From Streptomyces formicae (GTDB lineage: Bacteria; Actinomycetota; Actinomycetes; Streptomycetales; Streptomycetaceae): 64,000 bases of DNA. Shown in pieces: positions 51,506-60,074 of this stretch (position 1 is its first letter; each line of letters opens with the position of its first letter). Made by a program: the position numbers and the translations under genes. The DNA lies in NCBI RefSeq assembly GCF_022647665.1, contig NZ_CP071872.1:7068001-7132000 (forward strand), written 5' to 3'. The notes beneath the pieces were generated by a model that searched no databases, was not told where the DNA came from, and saw only the letters and a list, made by a program, of their open reading frames with translations.

Positions 51506-53218
51506 ATGAAGACCCGATACGCGCCAAACATCAGGAATGCCGCGATCGGCACGGTGGTCGCCGGAGGGCTCGTCGCCGGTTTCCTGCTCTTCGGGCCGGG
51601 TGCGGAGGGGCCGCCGCCCGACTCGGGCCCCGCGGCGCAGGCGATGCTGACGGCGGGCACCGGGGCACCGGTCTCGGTCGGCGAGCTGTCCGTGCTGATC
51701 GAGGACCGGGAGCGCTGGCTGCGCTCGCACTCCGACGACGACGAGTCGTGGGCGGTGCTCGGCTCCGCGTACGTGGAGCGGGGCGCGGCACGTGCGGAGT
51801 GGGCGTACTTCCCGAAGGCCGAGTCGGCGCTGAAACGTTCGCTCGCGGTGCGGTCCGGCGCCAAGGGGAACACGGCCGCCGAGCTGGGCATGGCCGCGCT
51901 CGCGAACGCCCGGCACGACTACACCGCGGCCAAGCGCTGGGGCGAGAGGGTCCGGGCGCGCTCCCCCAGGCAGTGGGCGGCGTACGCCCTCCTCATCGAC
52001 ACGTACAACGGTCTCGGCGACCTCAAGTCCGCCCACAAGGCCCTGGCGAAGCTGGAGCAGCTGCGCCCGGGCGTGGCGTCGGCGCTGGGCCGGGCGGCCC
52101 TCGCGGACCGCGACCGCGGCCGGCGCGAGGACGCGGCGACCAAGGCGTACGAGGCGATGACGCGCGCGGGCAGCCCGGCGGAGAAGGCGTTCACGCAGTA
52201 CCGGCTGGGCGAGCTGGCCTGGGAGCGCGGTGAGCCCGCGGAGGCGCTCGCGCACTACGACGCGGCGCTGCGGATCGACGCCGGGCACCACCGGTCGCGG
52301 GCGGGCCGGGCGCGGGCGCTGGCGGGCCTCGGCCGTACGGACGAGGCGCTGAGCGACTACGAGGCGGCGGTGAAGGCGGTGCCGCTGCCCCAGTACGCGC
52401 TGGAGGCGGGCGAGCTGTACGAATCGCTCGGGATCGACGGGGACGCCCGTACGCACTACGACCTCATGCGCAGGGAGGCGGCACAGGCGCGGCGGAACGG
52501 GGTGAGCGAGGAGCTGGTGCTCGCCCGGTACGAGGCCGACCACGGCGGGGCGCGGTCGGCGGTGCGCCGGCTGGAGCAGGAGTGGCGGCGCGGCCACCGG
52601 AGCGTGTACGTGGCGGACGCACTGGGGTGGGCGCTGCACCGGGCGGGGCGGTCGGCGGAGGGGCTGAAGTACGCGAAGGCGGCCACGCATCCCGGGATGC
52701 GGAACGCGCTGTTCGTGTACCACCTCGGCGAGATCGAGCGCGCCAGGGACATGACGGGCGCGGCCCGCCGGCATCTGGCGGAGGCGCTGCGGATCAACCC
52801 GAAGTTCTCGCCGCTGCTCGCGCCGAAGGCGGCGAAGATCCTGGCCGAGCTGGGCGAGCCCCCGGCGGGCGGGCCCGAGGACATCTGGGGCGAGGCCGAG
52901 CCGTGGGATCTGGAGGGGACGCCGCCGCCGTTGGAGACGCCGTTGCCGTCGCCGTCGGACGACGACGAGGAGGAAGAGGAAGAAGAGGAATACGCAGAGG
53001 ACGCGGAGGACGCGGAAGAAGAGCGGGACGAGGAGGGCGGTGAGCCCAGGCCGGACGCCTCGGACGCGAGGGGGTCGGAGCGGAGAGGGTCGGAGCGGAG
53101 AGGGTCGGAGCGGAGGGCGTCGGACGAGCCCGGCCGGTCGGAAGCCTCGGATGTCCCGCACGCGTCCAAAGCGTCGGAGGGGTCGCAGGCTCCTGAAGCG
53201 AGCCCGTCGGAGCGCTGA
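51506..53218 (+). CDS. Membrane-anchored TPR protein with acidic tail
   Basis: 570 residues. One N-terminal membrane helix (AAIGTVVAGGLVAGFLLFG), then about ten TPR-like helical repeats (WAVLGSAYVERGAARAEWAY, RLGELAWERGEPAEALAHYD, ALAGLGRTDEALSDYEAAVK). After residue 480 comes a run of Asp/Glu (DDDEEEEEEEEYAEDAEDAE) and then repeated RRGSE units (four copies). TPR proteins assemble complexes; no enzyme domain is present. Divergent from the oxidase. Confidence 0.88.
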   Translation: MKTRYAPNIRNAAIGTVVAGGLVAGFLLFGPGAEGPPPDSGPAAQAMLTAGTGAPVSVGELSVLIEDRERWLRSHSDDDESWAVLGSAYVERGAARAEWAYFPKAESALKRSLAVRSGAKGNTAAELGMAALANARHDYTAAKRWGERVRARSPRQWAAYALLIDTYNGLGDLKSAHKALAKLEQLRPGVASALGRAALADRDRGRREDAATKAYEAMTRAGSPAEKAFTQYRLGELAWERGEPAEALAHYDAALRIDAGHHRSRAGRARALAGLGRTDEALSDYEAAVKAVPLPQYALEAGELYESLGIDGDARTHYDLMRREAAQARRNGVSEELVLARYEADHGGARSAVRRLEQEWRRGHRSVYVADALGWALHRAGRSAEGLKYAKAATHPGMRNALFVYHLGEIERARDMTGAARRHLAEALRINPKFSPLLAPKAAKILAELGEPPAGGPEDIWGEAEPWDLEGTPPPLETPLPSPSDDDEEEEEEEEYAEDAEDAEEERDEEGGEPRPDASDARGSERRGSERRGSERRASDEPGRSEASDVPHASKASEGSQAPEASPSER

Positions 53219-53224
53219 CAGCGG

Positions 53225-53253
53225 CCGGGAGGGCGGCGCCGCCGCCCTCCCGG
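53225..53253. terminator. Strong bidirectional terminator
   Basis: CCGGGAGGGCGGC / GCCGCCCTCCCGG, 13-bp perfect stem with a GCC loop, between the TPR gene and convergent hppD. Confidence 0.95.
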
Positions 53254-53281
53254 TGCTGCTGCGGACTACAGGGTCACCGAC

Positions 53282-53308
53282 GTCACAGGCGCCACAGGCG
53301 TCACAGGT
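53282..53308. repeat. 9-bp repeat, three copies across the hppD stop
   Basis: GTCACAGGC, GCCACAGGC and (one base later) GTCACAGGT. The last contains the TCA that is the hppD stop (53301-53303). Confidence 0.85.
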
Positions 53309-54446
53309 TGCCGCGCTTGGCCTGCTCGCGCTCGATCGCCTCGAAGAGGGCCTTGAAGTTGCCCTTGCCGAAGCCCATCGACCCGTGGCGCTCGATGATT
53401 TCGAAGAAGACGGTCGGACGGTCCTGGACCGGCTTGGTGAAGATCTGGAGCAGGTAGCCGTCCTCGTCGCGGTCCGCGAGGATCTTCAGCTCACGCAGGG
53501 TCTCGACCGGCACACGGGTGTCGCCGACCCACTCGCCGAGGGTGTCGTAGTACGAGTCGGGCGTGTCCAGGAACTGGACCCCTCCCGCGCGCATCGTGCG
53601 CACGGTCTCGACGATGTCGTTCGTCGCCAGCGCGATGTGCTGGACGCCGGCGCCGCCGTAGAACTCCAGGTACTCGTCGATCTGCGACTTCTTCTTCGCG
53701 ATCGCGGGCTCGTTGATGGGGAACTTCACCTTGAGGGTGCCGTCGGCGACCACCTTCGACATCAGCGCCGAGTACTCGGTCGCGATGTCGTCGCCCACGA
53801 ACTCCTTCATGTTCGTGAAGCCCATGACCTTGTTGTAGAAGGCCACCCACTCGTTCATCTTCCCGAGCTCGACGTTGCCGACGCAGTGGTCGATGGCCTG
53901 GAAGGTGCGCTTCGCCGGGGGCGCGACGAGCGGCTCGGCGGCGGCGAAGCCGGGCAGGTACGGGCCGTCGTAGCCGGAGCGGTCGACGAGCGTGTGGCGG
54001 GTGCTGCCGTACGTCGCGATGGCGGCGAGCACGACGGTCCCGTGCTCGTCCTTGACCTCGTACGGCTCCTCGATGCCGCGCGCGCCGTGCTCGACGGCGT
54101 ACGCGTACGCCTTCCGCGCGTCCGGCACCTCGATGGCGAGGTCGATGACGCCGTCGCCGTGCTCGGCGACATGGGCGGCGAGGAAGCGGCCCCAGTCGGT
54201 GGCGGGCTTGATGACGGAGGTGAGCACGAAGCGGGCGGCGCCGTTCGTGAGGACGTACGACGCGGTCTCGCGGCTGCCGGTCTCCGGTCCGGAGTAGGCG
54301 ACGAGCTTCATGCCGAAGGCCGTGGAGTAGTAGTGCGCGGCCTGCTTGGCGTTGCCGACGGCGAAGACGACCGCGTCCATTCCCTTCACCGGGAAGGGGT
54401 CTGCCTGCCGGGCGGTGTCAGGGGTCTGATCCAGGATCTCAGTCAT
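53301..54446 (-). CDS. hppD: 4-hydroxyphenylpyruvate dioxygenase
   Basis: 381 residues. It converts 4-hydroxyphenylpyruvate to homogentisate in tyrosine breakdown. Iron ligands: His in AIDHCVGNV, His in AGVQHIALATNDIV and Glu in PTVFFEIIERHG. The C-terminal helix GFGKGNFKALFEAIEREQAK gates the active site. ATG 54446 has GGGAGTC upstream. Regulated by HpdA from the divergent gene and HpdR further downstream, as known in S. coelicolor. Confidence 0.97.
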   Translation of the reverse strand: MTEILDQTPDTARQADPFPVKGMDAVVFAVGNAKQAAHYYSTAFGMKLVAYSGPETGSRETASYVLTNGAARFVLTSVIKPATDWGRFLAAHVAEHGDGVIDLAIEVPDARKAYAYAVEHGARGIEEPYEVKDEHGTVVLAAIATYGSTRHTLVDRSGYDGPYLPGFAAAEPLVAPPAKRTFQAIDHCVGNVELGKMNEWVAFYNKVMGFTNMKEFVGDDIATEYSALMSKVVADGTLKVKFPINEPAIAKKKSQIDEYLEFYGGAGVQHIALATNDIVETVRTMRAGGVQFLDTPDSYYDTLGEWVGDTRVPVETLRELKILADRDEDGYLLQIFTKPVQDRPTVFFEIIERHGSMGFGKGNFKALFEAIEREQAKRGNL

Positions 54447-54492
54447 GGCGGCAGACTCCCGCCGATCCACAAGCTGCGCAATAGTTTGTGTT

Positions 54493-54517
54493 TCGACTGG
54501 GCAAGCTGCCCAGTCGA
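54493..54517. promoter_or_regulatory. Operator palindrome between hppD and hpdA
   Basis: TCGACTGGGCA AGC TGCCCAGTCGA: 11-bp arms with a 3-bp spacer, midway between the two divergent starts. The position and symmetry fit an Lrp/AsnC or IclR operator controlling both genes. Not compared with the footprinted sites. Confidence 0.75.
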
Positions 54518-54567
54518 CACCCGTTTTGTGCGGGCGATCTGTACAGGATGACCATCGGGAGGCGCTC

Positions 54568-55047
54568 ATGGCGATCGATCATCTGGACGGCAGACTCATC
54601 GTGCTCCTGGCCCGCGAGCCGCGCATCGGCGTCCTGGAGGCCTCGCGTCGCCTCGGCGTGGCCCGCGGCACGGTCCAGGCACGGCTCGACCGGCTCCAGT
54701 CGAGCGGGGTCATCCGGGGTTTCGGACCGGACGTCGACCCGGCGGCCCTGGGCTACCCGGTGACGGCGTTCGCGACGCTGGAGATCAAGCAGGGCCAGGG
54801 CACGGACGTACGGGCCCATCTGGCCACCGTCCCCGAGGTGCTGGAGCTGCACACCACGACGGGCCACGGCGACATGCTGTGCCGCCTCGTCGCCCGCTCG
54901 AACGCGGACCTCCAGCGGGTGATCGACCGGGTCGTCGGCTTCGAGGGGATCGTGCGGGCGTCGACGGCGATCGTGATGGAGAACCCGGTGCCGTTGCGGA
55001 TCATCCCGCTGGTGGAGCAGGCGGCGGAGGACACCCGCGGGGGCTGA
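54568..55047 (+). CDS. hpdA: Lrp/AsnC-family regulator of tyrosine catabolism
   Basis: 159 residues. HTH DHLDGRLIVLLAREPRIGVL then RLGVARGTVQARLDRLQSSG, and an AsnC ligand-binding domain FATLEIKQGQ, LHTTTGHGDMLCRLVARSN and IVRASTAIVM. Divergent from hppD. In S. coelicolor the orthologue HpdA activates hppD and represses itself. ATG 54568 follows GGGAGG. Confidence 0.93.
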   Translation: MAIDHLDGRLIVLLAREPRIGVLEASRRLGVARGTVQARLDRLQSSGVIRGFGPDVDPAALGYPVTAFATLEIKQGQGTDVRAHLATVPEVLELHTTTGHGDMLCRLVARSNADLQRVIDRVVGFEGIVRASTAIVMENPVPLRIIPLVEQAAEDTRGG

Positions 55048-55065
55048 CGCCAAGCCACATGCAAA

Positions 55066-55536
55066 GGGTCGGCCACCGCATCCCAGCTCGCCGAGCGGCT
55101 CGGGGAGTCCAGCGGCGCCACCAGCTACCACCTGCGCCGGCTGGCCGCGCACGGCTTCGTCGAGGACGACCCGGAGCGTGGCAAGGGCCGAGAGCGCTGG
55201 TGGAAGGCCGCGCAGTACAGCATGATCTTCGGCGAGACGCTGTACACCCACCCCGACCCGGAGACGCGGGGTGCCGTGAGCGTCTCTCTGCACGAGGTCG
55301 CCACGATACACACTCAGGAGCTCTCCACCTGGCTGGGCACGATGCGCGAGTGGTCCGACGTCTGGCCGAAGAGCGCGGACATGAGCGACTTCACCCTCCG
55401 CCTCTCCCCCGCTCAGCTGCGAGAGCTGCACGACAAGGCCCACGCGCTCATCGAGAGCTACCGAGACGTCGAGCCCGGAGAGGGCTCGGAGAAGGTCCGG
55501 ATCCATCTGCACGCGTTCCCTCAGCAGACCGACTGA
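55066..55536 (+). pseudogene. 5'-truncated ArsR-type regulator
   Basis: In the same frame as hpdA, right after its stop, the DNA reads ATASQLAERLGESSGATSYH followed by LRRLAAHGFVEDDPERGKGR and ERWWKAAQYS. This is the second half of a winged-helix HTH of ArsR type and its wing. A C-terminal domain (QELSTWLGTMREWSDVWP, LSPAQLRELHDKAHALIESY) follows and stops at 55536. There is no start codon before ATG 55222, past the HTH. The first helices are missing, probably by deletion at the hpdA end. Confidence 0.85.
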
Positions 55537-55552
55537 AGGGACCGACGAGGTC

Positions 55553-55768
55553 ATGCACCCCGACATCCATCTGCGCCTGCACGAACTGCGCGCCGCGGAA
55601 CTGCACCGGGAAGCGGCCACCGTCCCGCGGCTCAGGCGGGCCGCACCGCGCCGCGCCCTGCGCGACCAACTGGGCTGGACGCTGGTCGAAGTGGGCCTGC
55701 GCCTGGTCGCCGAGCGGCCGCCGCGGTCCACGCGTACGGCGCGTACGGCGCGTACGGCGCCGGTCTAG
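55553..55768 (+). CDS. Small basic helical protein, unknown
   Basis: 71 residues: MHPDIHLRLHELRAAELHRE, then RAALRDQLGWTLVEVGLRLV-like (RALRDQLGWTLVEVGLRLVA) and Arg/Thr repeats from CGTACGG(C)G repeats at the end. Such genes accompany ArsR-type genes in Streptomyces, so this was probably the partner of the truncated gene just upstream. GAGG precedes the ATG. Confidence 0.7.
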   Translation: MHPDIHLRLHELRAAELHREAATVPRLRRAAPRRALRDQLGWTLVEVGLRLVAERPPRSTRTARTARTAPV

Positions 55769-55775
55769 CGCCGGG

Positions 55776-56570
55776 TCAGCAGGTCGGGACCTTGCTCTCG
55801 TCCCGGTCCAGGAGCCGCAGCGCGTCCACCGCTTCCTTCAGCGTCGTGACCGGGATCAGCCGCATCCCGTCGGGGAGTTCGGCCTGGGCGTCCGAGCACT
55901 CGGCCTTCGGCACGAGGAAGACGGTCGACCCGTCACGGGCTGCCGCCTGCGTCTTCAGCGCCACCCCGCCGACCGCGCCGACCTTGCCGTCCGCGGTGAT
56001 CGTGCCTGTACCGGCGACGTCACGGCCGCCGGTGAGATCGCCGCCCGCGCCGTTGCCGTCGAGCTTGTCGATGACGCCGAGGGAGAAGAGCAGCCCGGCA
56101 CTGGGGCCGCCGACGTCCGCGAGGTGGAGGGTGACCTTCACCTTCTCCGGGTCCTCGCCGAGGTAGTCCAGGGCGGCCTCCACGGCGCTGTCCTGGGACT
56201 TCTGCATCTCGGCGGTGTTGTGCTTCTGGATCTCCTTCTCGGACTCGCCGACGGGGTAGACCACGTCGCGCGGCAGCACCGCCCGGTCCGTGCGGAACCA
56301 GCCGTCCACCACGTCGCCGAAGTCGACCTCGGCGGTCGGCCCGGTGGCGACGATCGTCGTCATCCGCAGCGTCCCCTCCGTCTTGCGCGTGGGAGCACCG
56401 GTGATCGTGATCACCGGCTTCCCCCGGTCGTTCCCGAGCACGTTCGTGGCCTGGCCCGGCTGGGCCAGCGTGAACGGCAGCGGCGCAAGCCCGGTGACCG
56501 CCAGCAGTGCGACGACAGGGAGGGCGCAGACGGCGAGAGCCCAGGGGCGCGAGAGGCGTGAGAGAAACAC
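55776..56570 (-). CDS. Membrane-anchored S16 (Lon-type) peptidase, YlbL-like
   Basis: 264 residues. One N-terminal membrane helix (ALAVCALPVVALLAVTGLAP), then a short domain without an obvious PDZ, then the Lon protease domain with the catalytic dyad Ser157 in GGPSAGLLFSLG and Lys206 in VGGVALKTQAAARD. The GTGTITADGKVGAVGG strand is the family's core. Such proteins act outside the membrane; the substrate is unknown. Confidence 0.9.
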   Translation of the reverse strand: MFLSRLSRPWALAVCALPVVALLAVTGLAPLPFTLAQPGQATNVLGNDRGKPVITITGAPTRKTEGTLRMTTIVATGPTAEVDFGDVVDGWFRTDRAVLPRDVVYPVGESEKEIQKHNTAEMQKSQDSAVEAALDYLGEDPEKVKVTLHLADVGGPSAGLLFSLGVIDKLDGNGAGGDLTGGRDVAGTGTITADGKVGAVGGVALKTQAAARDGSTVFLVPKAECSDAQAELPDGMRLIPVTTLKEAVDALRLLDRDESKVPTC

Positions 56571-56661
56571 GCAGTCAATCTAGCGGTCCGCCCGCGCGCT
56601 CCTGCGCCGAGGCCACCCGCACCGGAGCCCGCACCGCCGGCGCTCCTTCAGGCACCGCCTT

Positions 56662-56713
56662 AGCGCAGCGCGTCAGCGCAGCGCGTCAGCGCAGTGCGTC
56701 AGCGCAGTGCGTC
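56662..56713. repeat. 13-bp repeat, four copies across the hpdR stop
   Basis: AGCGCAGCGCGTC at 56662 and 56675, then AGCGCAGTGCGTC at 56688 and 56701. The stop codon (56699-56701) spans the junction of the last two copies. Confidence 0.95.
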
Positions 56714-57340
56714 CGCCACCTCACGCGCCGCGTCGACGACGCGCGGGCCGACCCGCTCCGGTACGGCGTCGGCGAGCATGACGACGCCCACGCTCCCCTC
56801 TATGCCCGTCACCCCGATGAGGGCCGCGGCGGCGCCACTCGCGCCCGCCTCCAACTCGCCGTGGGTGAGCGTGTACGAGGGCTCGGTGAGTCCCCCCTGG
56901 CGGGCGGCGAGGATGGCTCTGCCCGCGGCGCCGCGGTCCAGCGGATGGCGGAAACCGGCCCGGTACGCCACGTGGTAGTCCGTCCACGTCGGCTCGACGA
57001 CCGCGACCGCGAGCGCCTCCGCCCCGTCGACCAGGGTGAGATGGGCGGTGGCGCCGATGTCCTCGGCGAGCGAGCGCAGCGCCGGCAGCGCCGCTTCCCG
57101 TACCAGCGGGTGCACCTGGCGGCCGAGCCGCAGCACGCCGAGCCCGACCCGGGCCCGTCCGCCCAGGTCGCGGCGGACCAGGGCGTGCTGTTCCAGCGTG
57201 GCGAGCAGCCGGTAGACGACCGTCCTGTTGACGCCGAGCCGGTGGGAGAGCTCGGTGACGGTCAGACCGTGGTCGGTGTCGGCAAGCAGTTTGAGGACAC
57301 GCAGTCCCCGGTCGAGCGTCTGGGAGGTCTCCGCGGTCAC
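56699..57340 (-). CDS. hpdR: IclR-family repressor of hppD/hpdA
   Basis: 213 residues. IclR HTH: LDRGLRVLKLLADTDHGLTV then SHRLGVNRTVVYRLLATLEQ. The effector domain has LRSLAEDIGATAHLTLVDGA, YRAGFRHPLDRGAAGRAILA and GSVGVVMLADAVPERV. Its position close to hppD/hpdA matches, from memory, HpdR of S. coelicolor, which represses both. GTG 57340 has GAAGGAGAGG upstream. Confidence 0.88.
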   Translation of the reverse strand: MTAETSQTLDRGLRVLKLLADTDHGLTVTELSHRLGVNRTVVYRLLATLEQHALVRRDLGGRARVGLGVLRLGRQVHPLVREAALPALRSLAEDIGATAHLTLVDGAEALAVAVVEPTWTDYHVAYRAGFRHPLDRGAAGRAILAARQGGLTEPSYTLTHGELEAGASGAAAALIGVTGIEGSVGVVMLADAVPERVGPRVVDAAREVADALR

Positions 57341-57846
57341 GACGCCCTCTCCTTCGAGGTGAGTGGCGGCGACGCTCTACAGGTCCAGCGGCACCGGTCC
57401 CATCGGCGACGCACTGAGAGGCCGCCGACAGGCCATGGCACACCGGCTGCGCTCCGCGGCGGCGCTGCCACGGGGCGTTGTCAATGCGGGGAATGTAGCG
57501 ATCGTCTCCGCTCAGCGGAAGACCTCGTCCAGAATCCGGGCGCGGAGACGTTCGCGTACGACTGCCGGTGCGGCACGTCCGCTGACCGGCGAACGTCATC
57601 GGCGGGGGCGGCGGAACCGGCGAACGTCACAGGCGGTGACAGGCGAGAGTGACCGCGTCCCGGCCCCCGCTCACCGCGGCGGAGGGCTCACCTCGCCCGG
57701 ACCCACCACGGCCCGGACTCCCGGCGCCCGGACGCACGGCGGCCCAGACCCCAGCGCCCCGGACACACGGCGGCCCGAAACAGCACGGCCCGGAGCCCGG
57801 CGCCCCGGACCCACCACGGCCCGGGGACCCCACCGCTTCCCGGACC
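57341..57846. promoter_or_regulatory. hpdR promoter region and GC-rich minisatellite
   Basis: 506 bp without a gene. TCCGCT C AGCGGA (57507-57519) resembles IclR-type operators and lies near the promoter-like TTGACA (minus strand, about 57484). From 57690 to 57840 there are four or five degenerate copies, about 31 bp each, of a CGCCCGGACGCACGGCGGCC-like unit just past the helicase stop. Confidence 0.5.
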
Positions 57847-59637
57847 TCAGCGCATCCGCGTGGCCCACTCCTGGACCTTCTTGATCCGCTCCCGGATCTG
57901 CCCCGCCGTCGCCTCCGCGCTCGGCGGCCCGCCGCACACCCGCCGCAGCTCGGTGTGGATGACACCGTGCGGCTTGCCGCTCTGGTGGACGTACGCGCCC
58001 ACCATCGTGTTCAGCTGCTTGCGCAGCTCCAGCAGCTCCTTGTGCGAGACCACCGGCCGCCGCTCGGCGGGCAGTTCGAGCAGATCGGCCTCCTCGTCCG
58101 GCTTCTTGCGGCTGTGCGCGATCTGGCGCGCCTGCCGCTTCTGGAGCAGCAGCTGCACCTGGTCCGGCTCCAGCAGCCCGGGGATGCCGAGGTAGTCCTG
58201 CTCCTCCTCGCTCCCCGGGTGGGCCTGCATGCCGAACTCGGCGCCGTTGTACATGACCCGGTCGAAGACCGCGTCGGACTCCAGCGCCTCGAAGGGCAGC
58301 ATGTCCTGTTCGCCGGTGTCCTCGTCCTGCTGCTTGTTGGCCTCGTCCATCTCCTTCTCGGACTCGGCGTAGGGGTCTTCCTCCCCCTCCTTCTTCGGCC
58401 GGTCGAGCACGTGGTCGCGCTCGACCTCCATCTCGTTGGCGAAGCCGAGCAGCATGGGGATGGTGGGCAGGAAGACAGACGCGGTCTCGCCGCGCCGCCG
58501 GGACCGTACGAAACGCCCCACCGCCTGCGCGAAGAAGAGCGGCGTCGAGATCGTCGTCGCGTAGACGCCGACCGCGAGCCGCGGCACGTCGACACCTTCG
58601 GACACCATCCGGACAGCGACCATCCACCGGTCGTCGTTGTCGCTGAACTCGTCAATCCGCTTCGACGCGCCCGCGTCGTCGGAGAGCACGACGGTCGCCT
58701 TCGTACCGGTGATCTCGCGGATGAGCTTGGCGTACGCGCGCGCCGAGTCCTGGTCCGAGGCGATGACGAGGCCGCCCGCGTCGGGGATCCCCTTCCTGAC
58801 CTCGGTCAGCCGCTGGTCGGCGGCGCGCAGGACGTTCGGCATCCAGTCGCCGCGCGGGTCGAGCGCCGTCCGCCACGCCTGCGAGATGGCGTCCTTGGTC
58901 ATCGGCTCGCCGAGCCGGGCGGCGATCTCGTCGCCGGCCTTGGTGCGCCAGCGCATGTTGCCGCTGTAGGAGAGGAAGATGACCGGCCGGACGACGCCGT
59001 CGCCGAGGGCGTTGCCGTAGCCGTACGTGTAGTCGGCGGACGAGCGCCGGATCCCGTCGTTGCCCTCCTCGTACGTGACGAAGGGGATGGGATTGGTGTC
59101 GGACCGGAACGGCGTACCGGTGAGCGCGAGCCGCCGCGTCGCCGGCTCGAACGCCTCCAGGCACGCCTCGCCCCACGACTTGGAGTCACCGGCGTGGTGG
59201 ATCTCGTCGAGGATGACGAGGGTCTTGCGCTGCTCACTGCGGTTGCGGTGCAGCATCGGGCGTACGCCGACACCGGCATACGTGATCGCGATGCCGTCGT
59301 ACTCCTTGCTGAGCGGGCCCGCGCTGTAGTCCGGGTCCAGCTTGATGCCTATCCGCGCCGCGGCCGCCGCCCACTGCTTCTTCAGATGCTCCGTCGGCGC
59401 GACCACGGTGATCTGTTGCACGACATGGTGGTGCAGCAGCCAGGACGCGAGCGTCAGCGCGAAGGTCGTCTTGCCGGCACCGGGGGTCGCCACCGCGAGA
59501 AAGTCGCGCGGCTGCTCCTGGATGTACCGCTCCATGGCCCCCTGCTGCCAGGCACGCAGCTTGTTGGCCGTACCCCAGGGGGCACGGCCGGGGAAGGCGG
59601 GTGAGAGGTGGTGGGAGTGCGAGGCGGTGGTAGTCAC
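57847..59637 (-). CDS. DEAD/DEAH-box helicase, superfamily 2
   Basis: 596 residues from GTG 59637 (GGAG upstream). RAWQQGAMERYIQEQPRDFL, Walker A ATPGAGKTTFAL with Lys56, DEIHHAGD (motif II), LALTGTPFRSD (motif III), then VVLSDDAGASKRIDEFSDND, VRMVSEGVDVPRLAVGVYAT (motif V) and FFAQAVGRFVRSRR (motif VI). The C-terminal part is rich in Glu/Asp and Gln. Related to the helicase part of restriction or XPB-like proteins; role not known. Confidence 0.92.
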   Translation of the reverse strand: MTTTASHSHHLSPAFPGRAPWGTANKLRAWQQGAMERYIQEQPRDFLAVATPGAGKTTFALTLASWLLHHHVVQQITVVAPTEHLKKQWAAAAARIGIKLDPDYSAGPLSKEYDGIAITYAGVGVRPMLHRNRSEQRKTLVILDEIHHAGDSKSWGEACLEAFEPATRRLALTGTPFRSDTNPIPFVTYEEGNDGIRRSSADYTYGYGNALGDGVVRPVIFLSYSGNMRWRTKAGDEIAARLGEPMTKDAISQAWRTALDPRGDWMPNVLRAADQRLTEVRKGIPDAGGLVIASDQDSARAYAKLIREITGTKATVVLSDDAGASKRIDEFSDNDDRWMVAVRMVSEGVDVPRLAVGVYATTISTPLFFAQAVGRFVRSRRRGETASVFLPTIPMLLGFANEMEVERDHVLDRPKKEGEEDPYAESEKEMDEANKQQDEDTGEQDMLPFEALESDAVFDRVMYNGAEFGMQAHPGSEEEQDYLGIPGLLEPDQVQLLLQKRQARQIAHSRKKPDEEADLLELPAERRPVVSHKELLELRKQLNTMVGAYVHQSGKPHGVIHTELRRVCGGPPSAEATAGQIRERIKKVQEWATRMR

Positions 59638-59730
59638 GGTCTCCGGTCGCGGGCTCGGGTACACGGGCTGTCCGTACGACAACGGGCTGTCGCCACGACG
59701 ACGGGCCGTCGGTACGACAACCGGGCCACC

Positions 59731-59829
59731 CTATCGGTGGCCCGGCCGCGGATCGGGCCGGACGAGGCCGTATCCCCCGCGGGTGCGGCAAGCATCACAG
59801 CGCACCTCGGGCAGTGTGAGGTGCAGCAT
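59731..59829 (-). pseudogene. Possible toxin-gene remnant
   Basis: A short frame whose ATG overlaps the stop expected for the restored antitoxin (TGATG) reads MLHLTLPEVRCDACRTRGGY and ends after 32 residues. The overlap suggests a coupled toxin gene, but what remains is too short to assign. Confidence 0.3.
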
Positions 59830-60045
59830 CAGGCGAGCCTCCGGTTCAGCTCCCCACTGACCTGCAGCGCATGCTCGCCCGCCTCGTCGAACAATCGCGA
59901 GTGTTCATTGACGGCCCTGATCACGGACGGCCCTGATCACGGCGTCATGAGCGAACGACCGCATGCTGCGGCCCTCCGCCTCGGCACGCTTGCGCAGGGC
60001 GGCGTCCAGCTCTTCCTCGGAGAACCTCGCGTCGGGACCGGGCAT
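59829..60045 (-). pseudogene. RHH-type antitoxin gene broken by a 16-bp duplication
   Basis: From ATG 60045 the frame reads MPGPDARFSEEELDAALRKR, AEAEGRSMRSFAHDAVIRAV, a ribbon-helix-helix antitoxin start, then RDQGRQ and stop at 59905. The plus strand has two perfect tandem copies of GACGGCCCTGATCACG (59910-59925 and 59926-59941). Deleting one copy joins AVIRAV to NEHSRLFDEAGEHALQVSGE LNRRLA, stopping at 59829, a convincing antitoxin C-terminus. The duplication is therefore the lesion. Confidence 0.78.
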
Positions 60046-60074
60046 GCGGCACGGTGCCGCCGTACCACACGGAG

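Noticed and set aside
50006..53161. A 1051-codon minus-strand frame joining the oxidase to sequence under the TPR gene
   Set aside because: The oxidase domain begins at ATG 51397. The extension is Arg/Pro-rich and antisense to clear TPR repeats.
55776..56570. Full YlbL-type PDZ-Lon protein
   Set aside because: The space between the membrane helix and the Lon domain shows no PDZ signature.
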